Shown: piece by piece, positions 29,700-40,953 of the stretch | Layout of the letters: every line of letters starts with the position of its first letter | Position numbering within the stretch: position 1 is the first letter of the stretch | Source: Cupriavidus oxalaticus | GTDB taxonomy: Bacteria > Pseudomonadota > Gammaproteobacteria > Burkholderiales > Burkholderiaceae | Assembly: GCF_004768545.1 (NCBI RefSeq) | Contig: NZ_CP038635.1 | Span: 2,108,001-2,172,000, forward strand | Direction of reading: 5' to 3' | Length of the DNA stretch: 64,000 nucleotides | Notes under the pieces: generated by a model | Databases searched by the model: none | What the model was told of the DNA's origin: nothing | Seen by the model: the letters and a program-made list of their open reading frames with translations, nothing else | Made by a program: the position numbers and the translations under genes

Positions 29700-30239
29700 T
29701 CAGCCGCCCTGGCGCGCCAGCAGGTCCGCCATTTCGTCGGCGTGCTCCTCTTCCACCGCCAGGATCTCTTCCATCATGCGGCGCGACGTCGGGTCACGCT
29801 CGCCCAGGAACGTGATGATCTCGCGATAGCTGTCGATGGCGATGCGCTCGGCCACCAAATCTTCCTTGATCATCTCGGTCAGGCTGTTGCCCGGGACATA
29901 CTCGGCGTGCGAGCGGCTGGTCAGGCCGTCCGGCGCGAAGTCGGGCTCGCCGCCCAGCTGGACGATGCGCTCGGCGATCTGGTCGGCATGGCCCTGCTCT
30001 TCATTCGAGTGGGCCAGGAATTCTTCGGCGACGCTCTTCGAGTTCGGGCCCTGGGCCATGAAATAGTGGCGGCGATAGCGCAGCACGCAGACGATCTCGG
30101 TCGCCAGCGCGTCGTTGAGCAGCTTCAGCACGGCCTCGCGGTCGGCGGTGTAACCGGAGGTCACCGCACCCTCTTCGATATGCTGGCGGGCCCGCGCGCG
30201 CAGGGTCTTGACGTCGGTGAGGAAAGGCTTGTCGGTCAT
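29700..30239 (-). CDS. Ferritin-like (bacterioferritin-type) di-iron protein
   Basis: 179 residues, start MTDKPFLTDVKTLRARARQH, AGGAGCC upstream. A four-helix ferritin-like fold: Glu in ALATEIVCVLRYRRHYF, EEQGHADQIAERI, EDLVAERIAIDSYREII and EEEHADEMADLL provide the di-iron ligands. It lacks the bacterioferritin haem Met context, so it is better called ferritin-like than Bfr. The likely role is iron storage or oxidative protection. Confidence 0.87.
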   Translation of the reverse strand: MTDKPFLTDVKTLRARARQHIEEGAVTSGYTADREAVLKLLNDALATEIVCVLRYRRHYFMAQGPNSKSVAEEFLAHSNEEQGHADQIAERIVQLGGEPDFAPDGLTSRSHAEYVPGNSLTEMIKEDLVAERIAIDSYREIITFLGERDPTSRRMMEEILAVEEEHADEMADLLARQGG

Positions 30240-30431
30240 GGATTGGCTCCTGTGGGGACAGGCTGCGTGGAGGCGCAGCGCTTTGTAAGGAAACTCAACC
30301 CTTTTGCAACGCGAAAAGCATGCCACTTGGAGAATCGCATGCAGCACGGCAACTGACGGAGCGAAGCGCGGGATCGCCGTGAAAAAATTGCACGGCGCGG
30401 CACTCCCTTACATGGCAGGGCGCGGCCATGC

Positions 30432-30463
30432 AAAAAGGCCCTTGCGGGAATCCGCAAGGGCCT
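30432..30463 (-). terminator. Rho-independent terminator of clpB
   Basis: Twelve-base perfect arms AGGCCCTTGCGG / CCGCAAGGGCCT (30436-30447 and 30452-30463), loop GAAT. On the minus strand a T run follows. It lies 33 bases after the clpB stop. Confidence 0.93.
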
Positions 30464-30495
30464 GCCTGTGACATCGAAGAGTCTCGAAACCGGGC

Positions 30496-33084
<2,589 letters not shown>

Positions 33085-33187
33085 AGGATTCCCTCTCTCG
33101 GATAGGTCGTGTCCTGATGCGGGGGGCGCTGGCCCCGGCTTCGCCGCCGGGGTGCCTGGATGCCCTGCCGGACACTGGATATCCGAA

Positions 33188-33215
33188 AGATAAGGCTTTG
33201 TCGCGACATTTCAAG
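33188..33215 (-). promoter_or_regulatory. Sigma-32-type heat-shock promoter of clpB
   Basis: On the minus strand CTTGAAA (33209-33215) is followed after 13 bases by CCTTATCT (33188-33195), close to the sigma-32 pattern CTTGAAA-N13-CCCATNT. It is about 100 bases upstream of the clpB ATG. A second copy of the same downstream element (CAAAGCCTTATCT) lies 37 bases upstream (33225-33237). Confidence 0.75.
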
Positions 33216-33274
33216 GACCCGCGGAGATAAGGCTTTGAGTGCAGCAAACGGTACGTGAAGCCGCCACAAACAGG

Positions 33275-34147
33275 CTATGCCGCCCGGCTCTCGCTGCCCT
33301 TGTCCGCCAGGTTGCGCACCAGCACCAGCGATTCGCCCTGCACGACCACCCGGCCATCCGCGCCGGTGACGACGCTCGCCAGGTTGACCAGGTCCTTGCC
33401 GGCGCGCAGCCGGACGATGCGCACCTGCGCGGTCAGCGGCTCGTCCAGCCGCGCTGCCGAGGCCAGCCGCAGCGATTGCTTCATCCACCCGGTGCCGCGC
33501 CCCGGCAGCCGTGTGCCGAGCAGGTCGGAAAACATGCCGGCCAGCAGCGGCAGCGGCACCACCGCCTCGCCGAAGCCGCGCGCGCGGGCGAAGGCGGCGT
33601 CAGCATGGTACGGATTGGCATCGCCGGTCAGGGCAACGTACTCGGCGATATCGGCCGCGGTGAAGGCGCGCGTGGCGCTGGCCGACTGCCCGGGACGCAG
33701 GCCGTACAGCGCGGGATCGCCCGCGGCCTCCGGCTGCGCGCCTGGCCATGCCGGCAGCCGGCCCGGTGCAGCCTCCGCCAGCCACGACGATTCACCGGCG
33801 GCCGCGACGCGCGGCGCCGCGCCGGGGATGCCCGCGCTGACCGTGGTGCCAAAACCCGCCGGCCGCGCCTGCGGCTGCGGCACCAGCGCAAACGCCACCG
33901 CATCGCCGGCGAAGGCCGGCGTCGGGAACATCAGCGTCTGCGCCACCGGCAGCGCAGGTGCGGCCAGCTCCCGCCACGTATGCGCGCACAGCAGCGAAAA
34001 CAGGAACATGCCGTGCGCCACCGTGGCACCGAAGTGCGTGCCGCGGGCAAAGGCCGGATCGCAGTGGATCGGGTTGTCGTCGCGCGACAGCGCGGCGAAG
34101 CGGTCGAAATCGCGTTGCGTCAGCACGCGCGGCATGGCGTCGGTCAT
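33275..34147 (-). CDS. Double-hotdog MaoC-like (R)-specific enoyl-CoA hydratase family protein
   Basis: 290 residues, start MTDAMPRVLTQRDFDRF. Two hotdog halves. The first has DDNPIHCDPAFARGTHFGATVAHGMF, the full hydratase-2 motif. The second has TGDANPYHADAAFARARGFGEAVVPLPLLAGMF, also with Asp and His. In many double-hotdog proteins one half has lost its site, so two near-intact motifs are notable. It overlaps the oligomer-hydrolase stop by one base (TGATG), hence coupled translation. It could interconvert enoyl-CoA and (R)-3-hydroxyacyl-CoA. Confidence 0.83.
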   Translation of the reverse strand: MTDAMPRVLTQRDFDRFAALSRDDNPIHCDPAFARGTHFGATVAHGMFLFSLLCAHTWRELAAPALPVAQTLMFPTPAFAGDAVAFALVPQPQARPAGFGTTVSAGIPGAAPRVAAAGESSWLAEAAPGRLPAWPGAQPEAAGDPALYGLRPGQSASATRAFTAADIAEYVALTGDANPYHADAAFARARGFGEAVVPLPLLAGMFSDLLGTRLPGRGTGWMKQSLRLASAARLDEPLTAQVRIVRLRAGKDLVNLASVVTGADGRVVVQGESLVLVRNLADKGSESRAA

Positions 34148-36297
34148 CAGTTGGGCACCTCCACGCTCAAGGCGTTGACGGTGATCGCATTGCCGGGTGC
34201 GGGCGTGGCGGCGATCGGCGGGACATTGGACCGCAGCAGCGTCGGCGCCGGCGTGTTGACAGTGCCGCCGCGCGGCGTGGTACGCACCACCTGCGACGGC
34301 GGCAGCGGCTTGCCGGTCGTCAGGTTGTCGTACACGGCGTCGAGCGCGCGGTTCAGGTACACATGGAGCGGCACGTAGCGGTTGCTGTAGCCCGCCACCA
34401 GCCCGATGAAGGCATCGAAATGCTGGGCATTCTCCACCTCGATGTAAGCCAGCTTGCTGGCCAGCCCCTCCTTCTGCCGGTTCAGCCCCAGGTACGGGCG
34501 CGAGGTATGGTTCACCGGCAGCAGGCCGTCGCTGCGGCCGTGCACGATCACCGCCGGCTTGCCGCGCAGGTTGCCGTTGCGCAGCGTCAGCGCCTGGCCA
34601 GCCTGCAAGGCGCGCGCCGCGGCGTCGGTCCCGGCCAGCAGCTTGCGCAGGCAATCGGCGCCATCGTAGTTGAGATCGGTGCGGCCGTTCGATGCCGACA
34701 CGGAGAACAGGTTCAGGTACGGGCCGTGCGTCGGGTCGAGGTCGTTGATCAGCTGCACCGAGGGCGGCTGCGGCGGGATGCCATTGCCGGTGGCGAACAT
34801 CGACGCCAGCGCTGCCGGGGCGATCGCCGCCGGCTTCAGGTCGGTCAGCGTATTGGCGAAGCTGTATCCGCACAGCTTGTCGGTCACGCTGGCCTGCGCG
34901 TAGGCGTTGGCGTAGGTCACGGTGATCGCGGCAGCGGTGTCGAAGGCGGCCAGCGACGGGTGCAGGTCATCGGATTCGGACTCCCAGCCCGCTTCATGCA
35001 GCGCCTGCAGCGCGCTGGCGCTTTGCTCGCTGGTATTGGTGCCGGTGACCAGTCCCTTTTCCGCCAGCGTGGTGCAGCGCGCCGCGAAGAACGGCGCCAT
35101 GGTCGGGTTGTCGTAGAACGGTGACTGCGTCAGCGCAGTGGTGCGCGCGGCGCAGTGCTGCAGCAGGTTGGCCGTGCTGGTGTAGTCATACAGCGTGCGG
35201 CCCGAAGACGGCACCTGCACGCCGCCGCGCCGCACCACCACGCCTGTATCCGGTGGCATGTTGAGGTTGGGCTCGCCCACGGCCACGCCATCGATCAGGC
35301 CATCGGTGTCCTGCTCGGCAGCGGCCACCGCGGCGCCGCCACCGTTCGACACGCTCGACGCGATCACCAGGATCTTGCCCTTGTCCATGCTGCGCTGGCG
35401 CGTGCCGTTGGCGGACACCGCGCCGAAGCGGTCATTGATCGCCCAGATCGCGAACTCCACCGCCTGCAATGTGAACTTGCCCCAGTCCTTCTCCGGATTG
35501 CGCTGCGAATGCGCGTGCTTGAACGCGAGCCGGTGCGGGCTGGCGGCGGTGAAATCCGCCAGCGACGTGGCGCCTGCGGGCGCGGCGAACTGCGCATTCT
35601 TGCCGGCGGCCGCGCGCGTGGCGCGGGTGCCGTCGATCAGCGGCACGGTATCGGTATCCAGGTCGTGCGGCGCGGCGCCGGTGCCCTTGTCGGTGTAGGC
35701 GACCGCGCAGCCGCGCTTCAGCCCCCATTCGCCGGTGGCGATGGCACCGTACACGCCGCGCGAGCCCGACGACGTGGCGGTGATCACGCACGGCCTGGAC
35801 GAATCGAAGCCGGCCGGGATCTGCACCAGCATGGTCACGTTCTGCTGGCCCGTGCCGTCGTCCGAATACGCCAGGTATTCCACGCCGGCGATCTTGCCCT
35901 CCGAGCCGGTGACATTGCCCTGCGCGTCCACGTTGGGGCCGTACAGCGAGCCATAGCCGCCAGCCGCGGTGGTGTCGACGATGGCTCGGTAGTTGGAGTA
36001 GATCGCGTAGCGCCGCAGTTCCGCCGCGGTCGGGGCGGTGGCATTGGCCGGCAGCGGCGCGGTGGCACTGGCAAGTCCGTCCTTGCCCAGCCCCGCGGTC
36101 AGCAGGTCGTCGCTGCTGCCGTTGTAGCTGATGATGTTGACCGCGCCGATATATGCGGGCTTGGTGTTGGGGTTGTTGCCGTTGCCATTGTTGTCATCGC
36201 CCGAGCCACAGGCAGCGGCCAGCATCGCTGCCGCGACGGCGAACACCGTACCGCGCAAGCTGCCTTGTTGCGGCGGCGGAAACTGCTTGGAATGCAT
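34147..36297 (-). CDS. phaY1: D-(-)-3-hydroxybutyrate oligomer hydrolase
   Basis: 716 residues, the size of the Ralstonia/Cupriavidus 3HB-oligomer hydrolase. It cuts soluble oligomers of polyhydroxybutyrate to 3-hydroxybutyrate. The likely nucleophile is Ser317 in ILVIASSVSNGGGAA, a lipase-box variant. The N-terminus (FAVAAAMLAAACGSGDDNNGNGNN) looks like a lipoprotein signal with Cys30 followed by a Gly/Asn-rich linker. As I recall, the H16 enzyme was described as intracellular, which does not sit easily with this. It lies downstream of an acyl-CoA synthetase and overlaps the MaoC gene. Confidence 0.92.
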   Translation of the reverse strand: MHSKQFPPPQQGSLRGTVFAVAAAMLAAACGSGDDNNGNGNNPNTKPAYIGAVNIISYNGSSDDLLTAGLGKDGLASATAPLPANATAPTAAELRRYAIYSNYRAIVDTTAAGGYGSLYGPNVDAQGNVTGSEGKIAGVEYLAYSDDGTGQQNVTMLVQIPAGFDSSRPCVITATSSGSRGVYGAIATGEWGLKRGCAVAYTDKGTGAAPHDLDTDTVPLIDGTRATRAAAGKNAQFAAPAGATSLADFTAASPHRLAFKHAHSQRNPEKDWGKFTLQAVEFAIWAINDRFGAVSANGTRQRSMDKGKILVIASSVSNGGGAAVAAAEQDTDGLIDGVAVGEPNLNMPPDTGVVVRRGGVQVPSSGRTLYDYTSTANLLQHCAARTTALTQSPFYDNPTMAPFFAARCTTLAEKGLVTGTNTSEQSASALQALHEAGWESESDDLHPSLAAFDTAAAITVTYANAYAQASVTDKLCGYSFANTLTDLKPAAIAPAALASMFATGNGIPPQPPSVQLINDLDPTHGPYLNLFSVSASNGRTDLNYDGADCLRKLLAGTDAAARALQAGQALTLRNGNLRGKPAVIVHGRSDGLLPVNHTSRPYLGLNRQKEGLASKLAYIEVENAQHFDAFIGLVAGYSNRYVPLHVYLNRALDAVYDNLTTGKPLPPSQVVRTTPRGGTVNTPAPTLLRSNVPPIAATPAPGNAITVNALSVEVPN

Positions 36298-36386
36298 GTC
36301 ACCCTCCTTCTGTCGCCCGCGTCGGGGCGGTAGAGACGTACGTCAATGAGGAACAGCGGAGACTGCGGACAGCGGGACTGCGGGGA

Positions 36387-36417
36387 CTGCAGGAAATGCA
36401 GGAAATGCAGGAAATTC
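36387..36417. repeat. Three tandem 9-base repeats (AGGAAATGC)
   Basis: Copies at 36391-36399, 36400-36408 and, with two end changes, 36409-36417, preceded by several ACTGCGG-like copies. They fill much of the 140-base gap between the acyl-CoA synthetase stop and the oligomer-hydrolase start. This looks like a simple slippage repeat. Confidence 0.8.
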
Positions 36418-36437
36418 GTATGGCGGGACGCGGCGCG

Positions 36438-37982
36438 TCAGCCGGCAAACCTGGCGCGCAGCTTGTGCTTCTCCACCTTGCCCGACGGCGTGCGCGGTAA
36501 CGCGTCGACAAAGCGCACATGGCGCGGCACCTTGTAGCCGGCAAGCTGCGCCTTGCAATGGGCGATGACCTGCTCCGCATCGAGCGAGGCGCCAGCGCGC
36601 AGCACCACCAGCGCCATGCCCGTCTCGCCCCAGCGTGCGTCCGGCGCGCCGATCACGGCGGCCTCGGCCACGCCCGGCAGCTGGAACAGTACATTTTCGA
36701 CTTCGGCGGGATAGACGTTCTCGCCGCCGGAGATGTACATGTCCTTGGCGCGATCGACGATGTAGTAGTCGCCGTCCTCGTCGCGCCAGGCGATGTCGCC
36801 GGAATGCAGCCAGCCGTCGCGGATCGCATTGGCAGTCGCTCCCGGCAGGTTCCAGTAGCCGGGCGTGACCCCCGGCCCCTTGATCAGCAGCTCGCCCCGC
36901 TCGCCGGGCGCGACATCATTGCCCACGGGGTCGATGATGCGCGTCAGCATCGACCCCACCGGCTTGCCGATGGTGCCAATCTTGCTGCGCGCGGTGTCTT
37001 CGTCGCAGACAAAGACCGTGGGCCCGGTTTCGGTCATGCCGAAGCCGAAGCAGATGGTCACGCCCTTGGCCAGGTAGGCTTCCAGCAGCGGCCGCGGCAC
37101 CGGCGAGCCGCCCGCCGACATGTTGCGCACGCCGGAGAAGTCCGCTTGCGCAAAGCCGGCATGCTGGCTCAGGAACAGGTACACCGCCGGCACCGCGAAG
37201 AACATGGTGATGCCCTCGCCCGATTTGCGGTCGAGCCGGTCCAGCACGACCTGCGGCTCGAACTGCCGCATGATGTGCACCGTGCCGCCGGCATGCAGCA
37301 CCGGGTTGGCATACAGGTTCAGGCCGCCGGTATGAAAGAACGGCAGCACGTTCAGGAACACGTCGTCGCGCGTGATCTTGTTGGCCAGCATGGCGTTGAC
37401 GGCGTTGAAGAACACCATGCCATAGGTCTGGATCACGCCCTTGGGCTTGCCGGTGGTGCCGGAGGTGTACAGCAGGTGCCATACCTCGGACTCGTCGCGG
37501 CACGGCATCTCGATGATGCGCCCCGAGGCCGCGTCGAGCACGGCTTCGTACTCGGTCCAGCCACCGGGTACATCGGCCGCCTCGTCGTCGGCAAGATGCA
37601 GCACCGCGCGCAGCGGCAAGGTGCGCGCCAGTTCGGCGGCCACGGCCAGGAAGCCATCGCCGGCGACCAACACCTCGGGCGTGCAGTCCTGCAGGATCGG
37701 CAGCAATTCCGCCGCGGGCAGGCGCCAGTTCAGGCACACCATCACCATGCCGGCCTTGGCGCAGCCGTACAGCATCTCGAAATAGTCGGAGCTGTTGTGC
37801 GCCAGCACGGCGACGCGCGTGCCTGGCGCCAGCTGCAGGCCTTCGGCCAGGTATTCGGCGAAGCGGCTGGCGCGCTCGTCGAACTGGCGATAGGTCACCC
37901 GGCGGCCGCTTTCCACGTCCACCAGCGCGATCTTGTCGGGGGTGTGCTGCGCGTTCTTGTGCAGCCAGTCGATTACGTACAT
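36438..37982 (-). CDS. AMP-dependent acyl-CoA synthetase
   Basis: 514 residues of the ANL family. P-loop motif LLYTSGTTGKPKG, MTETGPTVF, the hinge region DRAKDMYISGGENVYPAEVE and the catalytic Lys in RTPSGKVEKHKL. It activates a carboxylic acid to its CoA thioester through an acyl-adenylate. It is 15 bases downstream of livM and so probably acts on the acid the Liv-type transporter brings in. The acid is unknown; medium- or branched-chain or aromatic acids are all plausible. Confidence 0.9.
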   Translation of the reverse strand: MYVIDWLHKNAQHTPDKIALVDVESGRRVTYRQFDERASRFAEYLAEGLQLAPGTRVAVLAHNSSDYFEMLYGCAKAGMVMVCLNWRLPAAELLPILQDCTPEVLVAGDGFLAVAAELARTLPLRAVLHLADDEAADVPGGWTEYEAVLDAASGRIIEMPCRDESEVWHLLYTSGTTGKPKGVIQTYGMVFFNAVNAMLANKITRDDVFLNVLPFFHTGGLNLYANPVLHAGGTVHIMRQFEPQVVLDRLDRKSGEGITMFFAVPAVYLFLSQHAGFAQADFSGVRNMSAGGSPVPRPLLEAYLAKGVTICFGFGMTETGPTVFVCDEDTARSKIGTIGKPVGSMLTRIIDPVGNDVAPGERGELLIKGPGVTPGYWNLPGATANAIRDGWLHSGDIAWRDEDGDYYIVDRAKDMYISGGENVYPAEVENVLFQLPGVAEAAVIGAPDARWGETGMALVVLRAGASLDAEQVIAHCKAQLAGYKVPRHVRFVDALPRTPSGKVEKHKLRARFAG

Positions 37983-37997
37983 TGCGCGGCCCTCCGC

Positions 37998-39074
37998 TCA
38001 GGTTGCCACGTCCTGCACGGCCCGATTGCCGCGCAGCCGCCCCACCACGCCCTGCGGGAAGTAGTAGACGCTCAGGATAAACAGCAGGCCGAGCCACAGC
38101 AGCCAGCGGTCCGGATGCAGCAGCGACGACAGCAGCGGCAGCGCCGTGGTGGCGTCGCTCGCCAGCTTCATCACGTCCTGCAGGTAGGTCTGCGCCACCA
38201 GGAACAGCACCGTGCCGATCACCGCGCCGTAGATCGTGCCCATGCCGCCGATCACCACGATCAGCAGGATGTCGACCATGATCTCGAATGACAGCGAGGT
38301 GTCAGGACCGTTATAGCGCAGCCAAACCGCCATCAGCACCCCGGCCAGCGTGGCGAACATCGCAGACAAGACCGTCGATACCGTGCGGTAGACCACAGTG
38401 CGGTAGCCGATGGCCTCGGCACGGAAGTCATTCTCGCGGATCGCCTGCAGCACGCGGCCGAACGGCGAATTGACGACGCGCAGCAGCGCCAGGAACAGCA
38501 CCAGCGCGCCGGCAAACACCAGGTAGTAGCTCAGCAGCTTGCCGGTCAGCGGCACGCCCAGCAGCTCGGCGTCGCCGAGCGAGAAGCCCGGGCGCAGCAC
38601 CTCGGGCACCTTGAAGGTCAGCCCGTCCTCGCCGCCGGTCCATTCCGACAGCTGCGACACCAGCGTGGCGAAGGCGGTCGCCACCGCCAGCGTGATCATC
38701 GCGAAGAAGATCGCACGCACGCGCAGCGAGAACAGGCCGATCAGGAAAGCCAGCAGCGCCGAGACCGCCAGCGCGCCCGCGGCGCCCACGGCGAGCGCGC
38801 CCCAGCCCGGCTCCATGCGCGACATCGCGATGGCCACGCCATAGCCGCCGATGCCGAAGAACATGGTGTGCGCAAACGAGACGATGCCGGTGTAGCCCAG
38901 CAGCAGGTCATAGCTGGCCACCAGCACCACGAAGATGCAGATCTTGGCCGCCATGTTCAGTGCGCGCGCGCCGGGAAAGGCGAACGGCGCGCAGGCCAGC
39001 GCCAGCAGGATCAGCAGCAGGATCACGGTGAGCACGCGGCTGCGCGGCAGATCGCCGGAGAGAAGTCGGATCAT
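37998..39074 (-). CDS. livM: Liv-type ABC transporter permease, LivM family
   Basis: 358 residues with about ten hydrophobic segments. The LivM core DLLLGYTGIVSFAHTMFFGIGGYGVAIAM, ENDFRAEAIGYRT and ADVLLIVVIGGMGTIYG-like (IMVDILLIVVIGGMGTIYGAVIG) blocks are clear. It partners LivH in the inner membrane. The gap to livH is 16 bases. Confidence 0.93.
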   Translation of the reverse strand: MIRLLSGDLPRSRVLTVILLLILLALACAPFAFPGARALNMAAKICIFVVLVASYDLLLGYTGIVSFAHTMFFGIGGYGVAIAMSRMEPGWGALAVGAAGALAVSALLAFLIGLFSLRVRAIFFAMITLAVATAFATLVSQLSEWTGGEDGLTFKVPEVLRPGFSLGDAELLGVPLTGKLLSYYLVFAGALVLFLALLRVVNSPFGRVLQAIRENDFRAEAIGYRTVVYRTVSTVLSAMFATLAGVLMAVWLRYNGPDTSLSFEIMVDILLIVVIGGMGTIYGAVIGTVLFLVAQTYLQDVMKLASDATTALPLLSSLLHPDRWLLWLGLLFILSVYYFPQGVVGRLRGNRAVQDVAT

Positions 39075-39090
39075 GGTCGTGTCGCTCCGT

Positions 39091-40116
39091 TCAGCGCCGT
39101 GCCACCGGGAACAGTCCTTGCGGGCGCCACAGCAGGATCAGCATCATCAGCAGGATGTTGGAGAACAGCGCAACCTTCGGGTACAGGAAACCGGTGTAGT
39201 TGGCCATCAGGCCGACCAGCAGCGCGCCGACAAAGCAGCCCGTGGTCGAACCCAGCCCGCCGATGATGATGACGATGAAGATCAGCACGTTCACCTGCGC
39301 GCCGATCGCCGCGGTGATGTTCTGCTGGTACAGCCCCCACAGCACGCCGCCCAGCCCGGCGAGCCCAGCGCCGACCACGAACACGCCGATAAACAGCCGG
39401 CGGATGCGATAGCCGAGCGCCTCGACCATCTCGCGGTTCTCCACGCCCGCGCGGATCAGCAGGCCGATGCGGGTGCGGTTGAGCAGCAGCACCATCGCGA
39501 TAAAGATCACCAGCCCGAGGGCCATCGCGATCAGCCGGTATTTCTCGATCGCGGCATCGCCCAGCAGCACCGCGCCGCGGAAGGTGGTGGGCACCTGCAG
39601 CGCAATGGTTTCCGGGCCCCAGATCGCCTTGATCAGCTGCTCGGCGACAATCATGCCGCCCATGGTGATCAGGATCTGCTTCAGGTGCTGGCCATAGACG
39701 GGGCGCACCACCACGCGCTCGAAGAACAGCCCGACCGCGCCGGCCGCGACCATGGCCGCGGCAATCGCCAGCGCGAAGACCGCCAGGTTCTGCACGAGGC
39801 TGTCCGCCTCCACCCAGCCTGCCATCGGCAGCAGCACCGATGCCGCCACGTAGGCGCCCAGCGCGATGAAGGCGCCGTGGCCGAAATTGAGCACGTCCAT
39901 CAGGCCGAAGACCAGCGTCAGGCCGGAGGACACCACGAAGATGATCATCCCCATCGCCAGGCCGGCGATGGTCAGCGTGAGCCAGGTCGAAGGGCTGCCG
40001 ACCAGCGGGAAGGCTAGCAGCATCAGCAGCGGCGCCAGGGCCAGCGGGGTCCAGTCGAGCCGGACCTTGGGCAGGGCTGCCGGCGGTGCGGTAGGTAAGG
40101 TCGTTGAAGTTGTCAT
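39091..40116 (-). CDS. livH: Liv-type ABC transporter permease, LivH family
   Basis: About 341 residues, start MTTSTTLPTAPPAALP. LivH signatures GMIIFVVSSGLTLVFGLMDVLNFGHGAFIALGAYVA, ENREMVEALGYRIRRLFIGVF and VNVLIFIVIIIGGLGSTTGCFVGALLVG. It is separated from livF by 96 bases containing a long palindrome. Confidence 0.93.
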   Translation of the reverse strand: MTTSTTLPTAPPAALPKVRLDWTPLALAPLLMLLAFPLVGSPSTWLTLTIAGLAMGMIIFVVSSGLTLVFGLMDVLNFGHGAFIALGAYVAASVLLPMAGWVEADSLVQNLAVFALAIAAAMVAAGAVGLFFERVVVRPVYGQHLKQILITMGGMIVAEQLIKAIWGPETIALQVPTTFRGAVLLGDAAIEKYRLIAMALGLVIFIAMVLLLNRTRIGLLIRAGVENREMVEALGYRIRRLFIGVFVVGAGLAGLGGVLWGLYQQNITAAIGAQVNVLIFIVIIIGGLGSTTGCFVGALLVGLMANYTGFLYPKVALFSNILLMMLILLWRPQGLFPVARR

Positions 40117-40155
40117 GGGTCTCCATCCTGCGGCGGGCGTATCGGCCGCACGTTG

Positions 40156-40193
40156 TTTGCTCCCCTCTCCCGCACGCGGGAGAGGGGAGCAAA
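40156..40193. repeat. REP-like perfect 17-base palindrome between livF and livH
   Basis: Arms 40156-40172 and 40177-40193 are perfectly complementary, core GCTCCCCTCTCCCG / CGGGAGAGGGGAGC, four-base loop. This CTCCCCTCTCCC hairpin resembles a short intergenic repeat seen in many betaproteobacteria. Inside the operon it may stabilise the upstream livKGF message or lower permease expression. Confidence 0.85.
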
Positions 40194-40212
40194 CCATCAG
40201 TCCTGCACGGCG

Positions 40213-40953
40213 CTACTGGTGTGCCGCCAGCGACAGCCCCAGCAATTGCTGCTGCAGCCCGTCATCCCCCGCCAGCGCCGCCATCGTTCCCGCATGCACG
40301 GTGCGTCCGTCATCCATCACTGCCACCGTATCCCCCACCGACTTTGCCATGTTGAAGTTCTGCTCCACCAGCAGGATCGACACTTCGGTCTGCTTGAGCT
40401 CGCGGAAGACATGGATCATGTTCTGGATGATCGCGGGTGCCAGCCCCTTGGTGGGCTCGTCGACGATCAGCAGCTTGCGCGGCTCGATGATCGCGCGCGC
40501 CACCGACAGCATCTGCTTCTGCCCGCCCGACAGCACGCCGGCACGCTGGTGCCAGAAGGTCTTCAGTGCCGGGAACATGCGAAAGACCCAGTCCAGCCGC
40601 CGCTCGTCGATGGCCCCGCTGCGCGCGGCCAGGCGCATGTTCTCGGCCACGGTGAGGTCGGAAAACACGCTCATGTTCTCCGGCACGTAGGCAATGCCTG
40701 CCTGCGCGATCGACGGCGTGCTGTGGCGCGTGATGTCCGTGCCGTCGAAGCTCACCGTGCCGGCGCTTGCCTGCCACAAACCCATGATGGTGCGCAGCGT
40801 GGTGGTCTTGCCGGCGCCGTTGCGCCCCAGCAGCATGGTCACGCCGCCGCGCGGCACGTCGAAGCTGACGCCGTGCAGGATGTGGTACGGGCCGATATGG
40901 GTCTGCACGCCCTGCAGCCGCAGGATCGGCGTGGCGTGTTGCGCGTCAGCCAT
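40213..40953 (-). CDS. livF: Liv-type ABC transporter ATP-binding protein, LivF family
   Basis: 246 residues. Walker A GRNGAGKTTTLRTIMGL, signature LSGGQKQMLSVARAI, Walker B KLLIVDEPTKGLAPAII. PENMSVFSDLTVAENM is typical of LivF. Its start overlaps livG by eight bases. Confidence 0.93.
   Translation of the reverse strand: MADAQHATPILRLQGVQTHIGPYHILHGVSFDVPRGGVTMLLGRNGAGKTTTLRTIMGLWQASAGTVSFDGTDITRHSTPSIAQAGIAYVPENMSVFSDLTVAENMRLAARSGAIDERRLDWVFRMFPALKTFWHQRAGVLSGGQKQMLSVARAIIEPRKLLIVDEPTKGLAPAIIQNMIHVFRELKQTEVSILLVEQNFNMAKSVGDTVAVMDDGRTVHAGTMAALAGDDGLQQQLLGLSLAAHQ

Noticed and set aside
35155..36333. 392-codon plus-strand frame opposite the 3HB-oligomer hydrolase
   Set aside because: Arg/Gly/Ala-rich composition without any known motif; the opposite strand is clearly coding.
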